Shown here: positions 47,330 through 60,155 of the stretch, one piece after another
Position numbering within the stretch: the stretch's first letter is position 1
Layout: the number at the start of each line of letters is the position of its first letter
NCBI GenBank assembly: GCA_963682175.1
Contig: OY821786.1
Location: 36,201,501 to 36,265,500, forward strand
From: Triglochin maritima
Lineage: Eukaryota > Streptophyta > Magnoliopsida > Alismatales > Juncaginaceae
Direction of reading: 5' to 3'
DNA: 64,000 bases
The notes under the pieces: model-generated
Seen by the model: only the letters and a program-made list of their open reading frames with translations
Told to the model about the DNA's origin: nothing
Database searches by the model: none
Program-made: the position numbers and the translations under genes

Positions 47330-48223
47330 ATTGAATTTAGTGAGAATATATTTTCAAATCAAGTAAAAATGAACAATAACGACTGGTTACAACAGTAGAT
47401 TCTCAAACGCCAAAAACTCTGTTTGGAACCAAAAGTTGTGTCTCTGGTGAGACTCAAACACAACTTTTTAAGTATCCCAAACAGACCCCTAGTCTACTCG
47501 ATTAGTTTGATAATAAAGACTTTGTTGTTATTGTATCTATAATTATCAGTTGTCTATATCCTTGTTTTCCTACGATTAACAATTCTACAAACCAAATTTC
47601 AACAGAACATTGCTAATATTCATACTATTTTACGCTTATTTTTAACTTGGTATCGGTATTTATATTTGTAAAATTTGAACAAATAAAATACATATCAATT
47701 ATCAATCTTGGAATAATCTATATATATGTGGATATGAAATTTTAATAATCAAATTCTTGTCCGTTTCGACGTACAAATTTCAACTGCAACTCTATGTTGT
47801 GGATACAATCATCACTTTGGGTTCTTTGCTCGATGCTTACTAACTAAAATTCAATTACACTATTCAACAGTAAACCCTAGCGATAAGTAATTATAATTAC
47901 CATTTTAAAAATTCAAAGAACAAATCTCTAACTAAGTTAGTTTTTAATGTCCAACTATGTTAGTTTTATAGCGAGTCCTAGCTAATCCTACTACTCTTTT
48001 CTACTTCTGCAACCTAAACAAAATGTGGCAGCAGTTCATTGGAATTGTACACAACCCAGCTGATAGCGATGAAAAAAAATCCCCCACTGGATTGATAGTA
48101 AGACCAAAGCAAAATACAACATAGCTCATGTACGGAGCTTATTATGAGACGTAGAGACATAATTAACAACAATATAAAGTACTAGTAGCTACATTACTTG
48201 TAATGAGAACATGAGTTGATGAA
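47330..48223. repeat. 3' flank of membrane-protein gene copy 2
   Basis: Homologous to 21960-22892, the 3' flank of copy 1, and in its middle part to 63812-64000. Shared strings include CAAACGCCAAAAACT, TTTGTTGTTATTGTATCTA, AAAATTTGAACAAATAAAAT and CAAAATGTGG. It extends the array unit beyond the stop codon. Confidence 0.75.
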
Positions 48224-50312
48224 CTAACAAACAGAACTTGAGCCATCGCACCAACTCCCGAAGCTTTCCTTATTCTGAGGATAGTCACAAAATGACCCAT
48301 TCTTTTCCAGAAAATCAAGTATGGTGTGTGTCTCTCCCAAAATGAATGCAGCTTCTCTTACTTTATCCTCCCTGAGTCCAAATTTACCACTAGAGCAATG
48401 AGTTAAGATGGCGAGTGGAAGATTGGTCAAGCAAGCACCAATAAGATCCACAACCACACCTTCCAACCAATTAACCGACCAACCGCTAGCATCCACGTAA
48501 TCAACATAATGTTTTTGTAATTCTGTCTCAGTGATAATGTACATGCAACTAATAGCAAAAACTTTCATGGACCAATTCTTGGCACTAACATTCTCGAACT
48601 CCTTCATATACTCCATTGATTTGACGTTGAGCTTAAAAATAGAACTTCTTGGGTCAGTTGAGGAAGCAATTGTCGCAAGATTCACATCTAACCATATACC
48701 GTGAAGGTGGACTCCTTCCCAAACCATTTTTGCTGCCCTGCACATGCTTCTAGACCCTTTCTCACAAAGCGCCTGGTCAACGAATAACACGTATTTAAGT
48801 GCTTCGTCAATGCAATTCATGAACCTTTCATCTACATGTTGGGAGGTAGCACGAACAATACCACCAAGAGTGACCAAAATCAATCCCCAACATTTTGACG
48901 GATCATATTTGGATATTTTCTTTGTTGAGGAGATGTCTATGTTGTAGATGTCACGAAATCCGGTGAAACCATATTTGATAGAAGAATGACTCTTCAAGAA
49001 AGAGTACAGAACTTGTGGTTGTTTCATTTTCCCTTTCTTTATCCAATCGTCATGATAATTTTTCCAACGTTGCACAACCATCTTCGACGAAGACAAATTC
49101 TTTCCTTTTTTATGCAAGACGTACTTTACAAGCTCGTCATCGTTCTCTATCATTGGCCTTCCGACTAACACCCCCCGTAAATTTCTAATCAACATCAAAA
49201 ATAACTTTCCAGGCAATCTAATAAGGACGAGGGGAATCACACCCAAAATAAGCAGACTAAACTTGCAAAAGGTTAAAGTTGCAAAATGCAACACCATCAA
49301 ACCTGCAACCAACATCATTCTTGTGATAGAAACCAACTTCCTAAGAACTTTCCCTCTGATCTGAAAAGGTAATGGATCCTCCATCCATTCTCTTAACAAC
49401 TGGTAATCATTCTTGTTTATTGAGAACAAGGATTTGAAGATGTTGAAAACAAAAGGAAGAGAGTCTAATCCTCGAAGGAGAGATATCAAAAGACCTATGG
49501 CCATCCCAACTGCTTGAACCCAACATATCACCACACATGCCCACTTGTAGTCCGATCTGGAACAGTATGTCGCCGCTTCCCAGTCTAAAAAAATGATCCA
49601 AGAGTAAGTAATCATAGAACTAAAATACACATTCTGCAGAGCACAAAGACAAGACAACTTGGATTTCCATAGGACATAATCTGGGCTCGAGGTGAGGGCC
49701 AGAAGCCAATATTTGCGCATGTACTCTTTTATTTTATTCACCGATAATTTTGTCACATCATCCGTTTCAGACATCTTCTGCAAAATCTCATTGTGTAAGG
49801 ATTTATATTGCCCTTCCAAACGCTTCCTTGTTGTGGGGACCATCAAGGAGTAACAAACCAAATAGCAAAAATTGGAAAACATGATTCCACTGGCCATTAC
49901 CGATACTATGTTATTTGTTCCACCATAATTTCGCACTTGGATTTGGATGTCAACGAAGGTCGAGATGACCAACATCCCAAGTGCTATCACATTGGAGAAC
50001 ATGGTCACCTCGTCCATGCCATACAGGGACGGCATGGCGTGCGTCATGGCGATGTTAAGGAAAGCGAGGCTCAAACGCTTGACTAAGGTCACTTCCGGCA
50101 TGTCGGCGGCAGATGCCAACCTAGTGGCTACGCCCAACAAGGTCAAAGTGGCAGCATTGAAAGAAAAGAACTTGGATGGAATCCACCATTTCCGTTGGAG
50201 GAAGCCGTTGATCAGGTCTGCAACCATGCAAAGAACGCAAACGAGAGACGCCATTGCTATGTACATACCTATCCATGGTGCAGCCTTCTCATATAACGTC
50301 CGGTCCTCGTGG
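48224..50312 (-). CDS. Multi-pass membrane protein of unknown function, copy 2 (intact exon 2)
   Basis: The frame is open from the splice acceptor GCTCCAG (exon starts at 50312) to TAG at 48224. The first Met in the exon is at 50266, giving 680 residues; exon 1 upstream is not located. Hydrophobic spans by eye: about 1-19, 34-54, 64-82, 89-110, 120-143, 241-264 and 314-357 (probably two). Residues 370-670 are soluble and rich in Lys and Trp, with KCWGLILVTLGGI and a cysteine-containing C-terminus. Its best resemblance, from memory, is a plant-specific family of uncharacterised membrane proteins with an FNAATLTLLGVATRL-type motif. Tandem copies at 22893 and at both window edges suggest a lineage-expanded cluster. 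No enzymatic motif is seen, and DUF4220/DUF594 membership is not supported. Confidence 0.8.
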
Positions 50313-52187
50313 CTGGAGCAATGAAAAAAATCAGAACACTTTTTCTCGAGTAATATTGGAAAAGTAGATGTTTTGTTATGGCTTATAAATATTGTACTTT
50401 TTTAAAACTTTTGTTAAGAAATTATCACGGTAACAATGCTGAATAACGATGTTGACTCAATAGAAAAAAGAAAATTTGATAACGAGAGAAAAATTATTAT
50501 TGATTAAAAAGAAGTTTACAACAAAGAAGGTGCGTGGGACGAGAAGTATTTATAGATTTGACCAAAACCGAACCGAATCCTAATCGAAGAGAAACCATCT
50601 CTAAGCATTAAGAAATAATAAAAGGTGTGGGTGAATACTGAATAGTCTCTTTTAGTCCAAAGAGAAACATACTAAATCTAATCAACAAAATAGGAAAAGA
50701 AGACGACACATACTCTTCCATCGCCTCCCTCTGCACCTCAAGCAATAGAAAACTTCTAGCCTAATAATGTAAAGAAGTGAATAAAAAGATAAGGTGAGGT
50801 TTGGCTTAATATAAGAAAAATAACATCAATATATAATTGCTAGGGTACGTAGAAAAAAGAATCACACATTGGTGATGATGTTTCTGACGAGCTGAAAGGA
50901 AAAGACGGATGTGTTAGGAATTTTTATTTGTGTCCAGTCCACCACCACAATAAATACTGTGCGATTATTTTTCAGCAGGATCCTAGACCAAGTTGATGGT
51001 TGTGAGTGAGGTAGGTCCATCCAACTTGTAGTCCGTCAACCATCCGGTCTTGTCTTGTTTTTCAAGTCGTGGACATGGAGTTAAGACTTCTAAAAAAGTG
51101 TCATTCTAAAGCTTTAGTTTTAACATTTAAAAATGGACCTAAGGATGCAACGTGCAAAGGTATAGTATCTAATATAAAACAGCTTGACTCTGAGTTTGAT
51201 TTTCCACAAGTCGTAGTCTCATGGACTTGGAAGTAGACTTTAAGTCAAGTTTCGGTTTATTATCTTCTCTAAATAAAGTTGTTCAATACGAAGTGCCTTT
51301 TTACACGAATTGAAGATCATTGGATACACAACTCCCGATTTTTCAAGATGTCATGACAACAAATGACCCAAGCTAGCCTATGTCTAAATACTAACGGGCC
51401 TCAAACTATTTCTTGGAGGAGTGTCAAGCAGGCAGGCACGACTTTCTTCAATCAAAGCAACCAAAATTCTCATGGAAAATGATTATGAAATTGTCGTAGT
51501 GTTGCACATACTTGATGGTATCAAACAGCCGCTAAAGATATATTTCGACAATTCAGTGACATGGCTGATGATATTTCTGAGAAGCTGAAAGGAAAAAGAC
51601 AGATCTGTTAGGAATTTTTATTTTTGATCGGTCCACCATCGCAATAAGTACCATGGCACTATTTTTCAACAGGATCCTAGTTGATGGTTGTACGTGAAGT
51701 AGGTCCAATTAACTTGTCTATCAAATTTTATTTTCCACAAGTCGTGGTCTGGTGGACTTGGAAGTATGACTTCAAGTCAAATTTTGGTTTTATTATCTTC
51801 TCTAAATAAACTTGTTCAATAAACTTCAGTTACAAATTAACTTTTTACACGAATTGAAGATCATTGGATATACCGCTCCTAATTTTTTTAGATGCCAAGA
51901 CAACAAATAACCCATGCCGGCCTATGTCTAAATACTAAGAGACCTCAAACTATTTCTTGGAGGAGTGTCAAGCATAACTAAACACTCACGGTTTTCTTCA
52001 ATAAAAGCTACAAAAGTTCTCATGGAAAATGGTTATGATATTGTCATAGTATCGCGCATACTTGATGGTATGAAAAGGCCGCCCAAAATATATTTTGACA
52101 ACTCAGTGAATGTGAATTTGTCATATCTCCCAACAATAATAGAACCTCTTCAAAATGAAAGCATATCGATATGAAGTTTTTGGATAT
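50313..52187. repeat. Upstream block of array unit 2
   Basis: Homologous to 19-1464 and 25039-27245. It has the uninterrupted GAATACTGAATAGTC site (no MITE) and an uninterrupted CTAAATACTAACGGGCC site (no L1 LTR), so both insertions are younger than the separation of unit 2. Module copies are at about 51180-51560 and 51590-52187. An open stretch at 51965-52174 recurs in other copies (36866-37069), but the start and reading frame vary and it is not called a gene. Confidence 0.75.
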
Positions 52188-52907
52188 TAAAGAAAGGGAA
52201 CTATTATTCGTCGCCAGAAAATTACTTAAATCCCCCCCAACAATTATCATTTTACCATTCACAATTCATTTAATACACATTTCGTCCCGTGTCTTAAAAT
52301 AATATTTTTGCCTGAGTTTTCCTCACATTCCCAGTACGAACACCACGAAAATGACTGGTGAAACACATGGATCTGGTAAGGTAAGTTGGGGGAAAAACAT
52401 TTTGTCTCGGGCGTCTGGCTGAGACGCCCTCTCCTTGGAGGAGGCGTCCCAGCCAAACGCCTCGTCCTTGGGGGCGACACTTCTCTAAGCCGCCGTGCCC
52501 ATGGTTGGGCATCCCAGCCAGATGCCCTAATTTTTTTTTAAAATTTATTTATGTTGTGTTATTTTAAATTATTTTAGGTTCCGTTACAATATTTCAGTAG
52601 TGATAGAGTAGATTACAGTGAGTTTTTTGATAGTAAACAAGTATTTCTAACAATCGAGGACACGTGTAAACAGGGCGAAACAAGTTGTCATCGGAGCCAG
52701 ATTTTTTTGGTAATATCATCATACAAACACAAAAGCAGATAATCAAATGAATTGTTATCTGAGATATGATCGCAGAATGAAATGGGTTCTGTGATATGGA
52801 TATTGCATTATGGAAGAACACGAAAACAAATGGCTGCGGTTGTCGGTTTTTGATAAAGGTAATCGAGCGACCGGATAGTGATGGATGAGTCGTAGTTTTA
52901 AATAGTA

Positions 52908-53376
52908 CTCATAGACAACACAATCACAAACTTGTAGTTTATCCAAATGGTCACCAACAGATCGGCGGTCTTAGTTATGGAGCCAAGAAAATTGTTCGTG
53001 ATATGATTGAGGCACAAATGAGACTACGTAACATCTTGTTGGTAGTAAATGAGAAATTCTCGGATGATAATCCCAATCGGAGACTTATTTATAACTTCAG
53101 CGAATACATGAGGATGACGAAATCTAAAGACAGGAATCCCGCTCTGCAGTTTCTGAATCAGGCAGTGCAGTATCAGTACTTACATTGGATTATGGCGGAT
53201 GAAGAAAATAATGTCATCACTCACGCATTTTTGGCACATCCGACGTCGGTTCAGTTGTTGCGCACATACTCTTTCATAATATGCATGGATTCGACGTACA
53301 AAACGAACAAGTACAAGATGTCTTTGTTCGAGATGGTTGGGGTGACTCCAATAGACATGAACTTCCTCGTCAGCAC
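52908..53376 (+). pseudogene. MULE transposase, truncated before the catalytic core is complete
   Basis: The plus-strand frame carries the N-terminal and early catalytic region of a MULE (FAR1-like) transposase: GLSYGAKKIVRDMIEAQM, WIMADEENNVITHAFLAHP, then FIICMDSTYKTNKYKMSLFEMVGVTP with the first catalytic aspartate in MDSTYKTN. At about 53376, after NFLV, the homology stops and the antisense plant-mobile-domain sequence begins. The remaining acidic residues and the SWIM zinc finger are missing. It cannot encode an active transposase. Confidence 0.75.
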
Positions 53377-54215
53377 GGCTCGCTATCCCCAACTGACAAT
53401 ACAAATCTGCCAACATTGCCGACCCACATGAGTACTGACCAATGGTATTTGGGTCCCTCGCCTCCAATAGGTCGCGTGGTCTGACTCTGTAACCGCTTTT
53501 GTCGACAAACAAGACGCGGCCTAGAAGTAAGAAGAGGTAGGCAGTCATCTGTGTATCCTCATTCTGTGGTGGTCGTCCCCGTCTACAACAGTCATCCACA
53601 TCGTCGATGCTAACACCACCACTCCAAAATGAGTTATCCCGCCCAAGACCATCAACGCTGACCATAAGCAACTCTGATACATAAATCTTCAGCTCATGCG
53701 TCGATGCCTGAGCACTGACATACGACCCTCTATAGGACCGCGCAGAATCTGGAAGACGTCATGCAACACGATCGTCATCTCTCCAAAAGGCAAGTGGAAG
53801 AGTTGGTGTCAGGCTGCCACCACTCCACAAAGGCCGAAATCAACGGCATGTCAAGGCAGGAGAACATGTTGTAAGACAAGTGACCCAATCCGGTATCAGT
53901 AATGGTCGTTGTCATATCATCACTCATAACTGAACGCCAAGCCTGCAATGTAGTACAGGCTCTATGTCGATTATGGAAGTTCGGAACATTTCGATCCTCG
54001 CCCTCCTAAATGCGTCTGGCGTTGTGGCCTCCGAAACTTGGAATGATGTTGCCATCTAAAGGACCACCGGACATCACACAAGTCGCGATCCAAGATTCGT
54101 CATCAACTCTCTTCTTCTTCTGAGCTCAAGCGTCCGCAGGGCACAAACTCGAATCACAGGTCACAAACCGGCCACATTGACCCTTCCAAATGACCCACTC
54201 AGCCAAAGGACTACC
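53376..54215 (-). pseudogene. Plant mobile domain (PMD, MAIN/MAIL1-like) sequence
   Basis: Reading down the minus strand: DTGLGHLSYNM, then LISAFVEWWQPDT (near 53840), then in another frame HLPFGEMTIVLHDVFQILRGP (near 53780), and finally TAYLFLLLGRVLFVDKSGYRV and GSAMLADLYCQLGIASRA (53560-53370). This order and these motifs are those of the plant mobile domain, found in MAIN/MAIL1-type nuclear proteins and in many transposons. At least one frameshift or unspliced boundary near 53790 breaks the frame. The sequence ends where the transposase remnant ends, tail to tail. Confidence 0.7.
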
Positions 54216-54323
54216 ATGTCACCCCCATTCTCCACCATATTGTTGTCTCGCCTCCTCCTGCGGCTCCAAGGCATACTGACCCCCATCGTCACTCTCGTCG
54301 TGACTACGTGTCTGACGACGATG

Positions 54324-54325
<2 letters not shown>

Positions 54326-54375
<50 letters not shown>
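54326..54375. repeat. (AT)n microsatellite inside the MULE
   Basis: About 50 bp of uninterrupted AT/TA dinucleotides. From here to 54690 the element is AT-rich and holds no gene. Confidence 0.95.
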
Positions 54376-54377
<2 letters not shown>

Positions 54378-57300
54378 TAACTGAAGCAGAAATACCCTGT
54401 TTACGTGGATGACAAGGATCTGACTCATCAACTAAACTATATACAACGCGTAAGAGAACTGATTTCCCTTTTCCTCCGTGGTAAGCCGATGACTATTATA
54501 AAATTTCGTTAATGGATTTAAATTACTTAAATTACAAATTGATCAATCAATGAAACTAATTATAATAATTAATCAATTCAACTAATTACTCAACTAATTT
54601 AATTAATTATTAACTTAATAATCAATTTATTTAGAAATTATCACAAATTATAATCAATTTAAATAATAAAAATAATTATTTATTAAAAAAAGGAGAGACG
54701 TCTGTCGGAGACGCCCCTCCCAAAAAGGGGGCGTCTGATGGAGACGCCGCTTCCCAGGTTGGAGCGTCTCCTGCTGACGCCCCCCTGGGGGGGTGCTCCT
54801 GCGGACGCCCGACCTAATTTTTTTTATAAAAAAATTGAACGAGACATTTTACCACATTTGAGTACGTCGGGGCGTCCACTGACTCCTTTCCTGGCCTCCG
54901 AGACATTCTTTTGATGAGTATGAGAGTAATATGAAGATAAAATGGTATTAGGAGAGTGAAATGAAGAGTTATATAAGTAGAAATGACAGAATAGTAAAAT
55001 GGTAATTCGCACGGACGAATTAAGTAGTTTTTCGGCGATGAATAACAATTAGTAAAGAAAAGTTGTAGAAAAAAGTTCGATATAAGAAACATGCTCCAAA
55101 CATCAACATGATTACAAGATAAAATCCTTTAAGTTCACTTCCTATTTTCCTTTTATATTACAGGTTAGTTTCAGTCATTCATAATTGGCACCAACGTAGA
55201 ATACAAGATGCCCAGAATGAAAATTTGTGAAGACATCAGATTTTTTCCCCTCACACAGTAATGAAACAAATTCATTACGTGTATTGCTTCAAAAGGTTTT
55301 CCTTCTTAAAGGAAACGTTGGGAATCAGAATCAATGACAAACTAACAAACAAGAACAACATGAAGTTCTTCGAAGCCGTGTCTGAATTCAATTTAAGCTG
55401 TTAAAAGACATGACAGAAGGCAAAGGTGAATTATTTCTAGACTACAGAAGAGGTGAACAAGAAAGATGCGTAGTAGTAGTAGTAGCAGAGGAGACTAATT
55501 ACCCTATAAATTGGTAATGACCTTAGCTGTGAAATGGTAATGAACTACAAAAAATCCAAGTCTTCCTTCGACATGTCAACTGGTTCAACACGTCCGTCCT
55601 CATATATGATCTGCAAAAAAATAATTCAAGTTTAATATGTTTGTTGAAGTGAATTTCAAAGAGATTGAATGATTAGAGTTATGTCTACTTGTGTAGCAAT
55701 CAAAATTTGATATGACTCCTCCATAGTACCTGAAGATTAAAAAAGTATTAACTCAAACGGATTGAAAGGCACCTTGGCTGCAATAAGAAACATAAACAAC
55801 ATAAACGTTGTCAAACTCAAACTAATCACATAACATAAAAGCATGTCAAAACAACATTCAAAAAGGTCAATTCGGAAGATAACCATTTGAGAAATTGTTC
55901 CAGATAGTCATGATAAAAAAATGCAAAAGCCAATTAGGAAGTTAAGTATGATCTCAGAAAAAAAAAATCACTGGTAACTTCTGTTTACTGTGAAACATTG
56001 CGCGAGATGCATGATCAGGAAAATGCAAAAGCTGTGATTTTCTTTCTTGATAATAACACATATTCTCCGGCTTCAACATACTCAAACGACTCTGGCAATC
56101 GATTTTAACAATTTCTCAGCTTGATTATGGTACTTCAGCCATTAGACTTTTTTTTTCAAAATGACTTGCACTATCGTGATTTTATAAAATAAAAAACTTG
56201 AAATCATTTTGAAAATTAATCACCAAATAATATTAATCAACAAGTCTGCAGAATGCACCAGTAAGCACAAGAAAATGTTCAACTACAGGTACGCTACAAT
56301 GCATATTTAGGGGCCATCAAACACACATTGACCTCGAGGGATTCTACATTTACACATGAACCACATTTCACTAAACATGTTACGTATAGACTTAGCATAT
56401 GAATTCACAAAAAAAATGGTTGTGCGATGTAAAGCTCATAAAGATCAAATGACCAAAAAGTGAATAACTAGGTCTATGAATGAATATTAAAATGGCCATG
56501 AAATAAAATACCAGATCTATGAGCACCTGTTATACTGGGTACTCCATATGCGCACCACCTGACCAATACAATTGCGAAAAGACGTCCCCTTTTCAGGAAA
56601 AGCTTGCAAGAAACCTATTTACCAAAAGAATAAAAAATGAGAATATGGAAAATTACAACCAAAGTGATAAGTTATCAGACAGTTGTGTACCAGCCAGAGC
56701 CCAGAGGGACTCCATTTCGCCAACCCTACAAAACAGCTCATTACAGGAAAATTCGCATGTCTAAACATAAATAGATCCAATCATTTATCACATTCTATGC
56801 TTTTTACCAATGAGATCTATTTAATTCTATGATTTACTTGCAGCATATTTCTTGAGAAACCAAGGGTTGAGTTGAATATGATTTCTCAATTCTTTCCCAT
56901 TGCATTCATTGCAAATATAAGCTTTTCCGCATTCATCTAACAATCACTGGTTGCTTGTTCTTAACATAAAGAGACTTCCAAGTACTAACAGGGAAATTTA
57001 TTGGGGAATCAGAACTCCCAAAAGCAAATGATATATCATGGTTATAGTCCACCTCAATACCCGCGTTGCACAATGATTCTTTTAGCTTGCTATAATGACT
57101 GCCCAGTTTTTGCCTGCAGCCTAAGGCCCCACAGTGACATTCCTGATCTGCTCCGAATTGTACGAACCTGCAGATCCCAGCGGAACATTAAGTGGTACGA
57201 CAAAAATGATACTCTACAGTGAATGATCATGGCATATCACATCACAGAACATACTGATAATCATATGTAAGTCTCTCTCCTCTTTTTATGTTTCGAGTAG

Positions 57301-57629
57301 CAAAGATGTCAATTCGTGGTTTCATTCCCAAGCAAACCATAAATGAAAGTAAACATTCACTATAAAAACCATTTCTGCATTTCTGTATTTGGTTCACAGC
57401 TATGATTCAGGAATCTTGATTTGTTTCCTTTGTACGTGGCACCAATCACCATATCATGATTGACCTCACAGAGATAGAAGTTGGCATCTCCACGATGTTT
57501 CATTTTCCATAGTCTTTCATCACATGTTTTGTCATCAAATACTGCAGAAAAATCAAAAAAAGAAAAAAAGAGCATTGTAAGATAATAGAATTGTAGCAAT
57601 AAAAGTGAGCATAGAAGCATATTTGTTTT

Positions 57630-57878
57630 TATTGATTTTGGTACGCAGATGGTAGAAGAAGAAGAAGAAAAGATTTAAATGTTTTGTTTATTATTTTGTT
57701 GTATATTTTTTCATGTGAGGTACAATTTGTATATATACTAATGCCATGAGAGATATAGCCGTTGGCTGGTGATTTGAGAGCGTATTTCTTTCCTTGTGAA
57801 GTTGTTGCCATAGAGGATGATCCGGAGATGATGAGGTTGAGCAAACGATCAATTCCAGGTTATGTAACTTTCTTAACA
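57630..57878 (-). mobile_element. 3' LTR of the copia at 57630-62484
   Basis: 249 bp with a trinucleotide GAA run and a leader-like central part. It is the partner of 62233-62484. Confidence 0.9.
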
Positions 57879-58378
57879 CGCCTCCTCAAGTTGGGTCTGA
57901 AATAGGTTAATGAATCCCAACTTTTGAAGAATGCTTGAGAAGGTTTGGTGATCCAGGGCTTTTGTGACGATGTCTGCGAGTTGGTCATTGTTGGAGACGT
58001 ATGGAACTTCTATTTACTTTGACTGGATTTTTTCTCTAATGAAATGGCAGTTCACATCTATGTGTTTGGTCCTTTCATGAAAAATTGGATTTGAGCCGAT
58101 GTGTCATGTTGCATTGTTATCACAGAACATATTCATTGGTTCCTGAGAGTTGATGTTCATATCTTTGAGTAGTTGTTTGAGCCATATTAACTCGTTGGTG
58201 GTGGAAGCCATAACACGATATTCTGCTTCTGCGCTTGATCGGGCAACGACGTTTTGCTTTTTTGCTTCTCCATGTTACTAGGTTGCCTCCCACAAAGGTG
58301 CAAAAGCCAGTGGTGGATCTTCGATCGTGACTTCATGCCTAATCTGCATCGAAGTAACCAATTATGGAATTAGAATTA

Positions 58379-59506
58379 TTATTTTTCATCCAAAGTCCTC
58401 GGAGTTTTTTTAAGATAACACAAGATTCTGTTTATGATGTCTAAATGATGAGTATGAGGAGAATGCATGAATTGACTAATTATACTTACAATATAAGTGA
58501 TGTCAGGATGAGTGGCAGTGAGATAAATTAATTTTCCTACTAATTTTTGAAATTGACCGATGTCACCTAGGGGTGTACCATCGGTGGGCCCTACTTTTTT
58601 GTTGGTTTCGATAGGCGTGTTAACGGGTTTAGCGCCTATTTTACCTATTTCTTTGAGAAGTTCTAAGATGTATTTTCTTTGGGAGATAAAAATACCATTT
58701 TTTGAATAGGCAATTTCTATTCCGAGAAAATATTTCATATATCCTAAATCTTTTATGTCAAATTTAGATTTTAAGTAATTCTTAACTATATTTATTTCTT
58801 GATCACTGTCTCCTGTTATTATGATGCCATCAACATATATAAGTACTATAGTGGTAATATTATGACTATGTCTAGTAAACACGGAAGCATCAACAGAACT
58901 TTTTACAAAACCGTAAAGGAGGAGAGAGTGACTAAGTTTGGCATACCATGTTCTAGGTGACTGCTTTAGTCCATATATAGACTTATGAAGCTTACATACC
59001 TGATGAGGAGTCGTGGTGTAGCCTGGAGGAGGAGTCATATAGACTTCTTTAAGATTTCTCTGTAGAAAGGCATTTTTGACATCCATTTGGAAGAGATTTC
59101 ACCTTTTGTTTATAGCTACAGATAAGAGAACACGAACAATGTTCATTTTGGCAATAGGTGCGGAGGTTTCTGTGTAGTCAAGACCATATGTTTGTGTATA
59201 TCCTTTAGCTACAAGGCGAGCTTTATATCTCTCAATTTCCTCATTACTATGATATTTTATCTTATAGATCCATTTACATCCAACGGGTTTTATGCCATGT
59301 TGTAATGGAACTGAAGACCACGTTTTATTTTTTTCAAGAGCTCTTAGTTCTTCTTTCATGGCATTATTCCATTTTGTATTTCCTACAACTTCATGGTAGG
59401 AGGTGGGTTCCTTATTTTCGTCTATTTGAGTTAAGAAGGTTTGAAACTTATGGGATAGTTGGTTATAGGACAAGTAGTCTTGAATGGGGTAGGTGACCTG
59501 TGACAC
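58379..59506 (-). pseudogene. copia reverse transcriptase remnant
   Basis: 59506-59099 holds GIKPVGCKWIYKIKY and RYKARLVAKGYTQ. 59086-58379 holds MDVKNAFLQ, CKLHKSIYGLKQSPRTWY, a YVDG in place of YVDD, and DIKDLGYMKYFLGIEIAYS. A stop separates the two near 59090. RNase H text beyond 58379 is only in fragments. The YVDG change is also found, with the same GGC codon, in the copia at 40963-42258. Confidence 0.8.
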
Positions 59507-60155
59507 AATATAATCGTTAAGTCTAGTAGGAGGACGAGTTGGACGAGTGGACCTCCTTAGTGGAAGTTCATTTTCATTCCCCCCTTCGTCGCCATCAGGA
59601 GGGTTGTCTTGAGGCGCGTCTTTGACTTGTTGAGGAGGATCTTGTGGAGTGTGAGGGAGATTTGGAGTTGCATTGAGCAGGTCTATGGTGGGAAGCGGGA
59701 CCGTAGTGGAAGTCTAGTAGTCTTCATCACTTTGAAAGAAAGATTTATTCTAAAAAAAAGACACATATCTTGAAACATACATTTTACAATTTTTGGGGTC
59801 ATAACATTTGTACTATTTTTTCCTACAAGAATATCCTAAAAAATACATTTGACAGAACCATAGTCAAGCTTGTTCTCCCTTTTCCTGCGGACAAAGCAAA
59901 TGCAACTAAAGATTTTAAAGTGGTCAATGGTTATTTTCTTATTATGTAGAATTTCTAGGGGTTGTTCGTTACCAATAGTGGGACTAGGAAGATGATTTAT
60001 AATATAAGTTGCAATGAGAATAGCATTGGACCCAAAATTCTTGGGAACATTATTTTGGAAAAGAAGAGAACGGGTAACATTTAAAAGATGTCTATTTTTT
60101 GTTCACCAATTCAAATTTGTTGAGGTGTATTAATACACGTAGTTTGATGAAAAAT

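Larger units (their letters stand above)
52197..55052 (+). mobile_element. Mutator-like element (MULE) carrying a plant-mobile-domain sequence
   Basis: The ends are long imperfect inverted repeats. The left starts GGAACTATTATTCGTCGCC; the right, complemented, starts CTAATTGTTATTCATCGCC. Similarity continues for at least 60 bp. A 9-bp duplication (TAAAGAAAG at 52188-52196, TAAAGAAAA at 55053-55061) flanks it, and removing the element restores the upstream module. Inside both ends are GC-rich repeats built on GAGACGCC/GGCGTCTC (52415-52530 and 54690-54810). The left half has a MULE transposase fragment on the plus strand; the right half has a plant mobile domain on the minus strand. Confidence 0.85.

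Noticed and set aside
48224..50312. Assignment of the membrane protein to the DUF4220/DUF594 family
   Set aside because: Overall layout is similar (membrane spans followed by a soluble domain), but the motifs I recall for that family are not seen.
57001..57222. Plus-strand open frame of 73 codons
   Set aside because: It is antisense to the post-SET exon, which has clear cysteine motifs and a splice acceptor on the minus strand.
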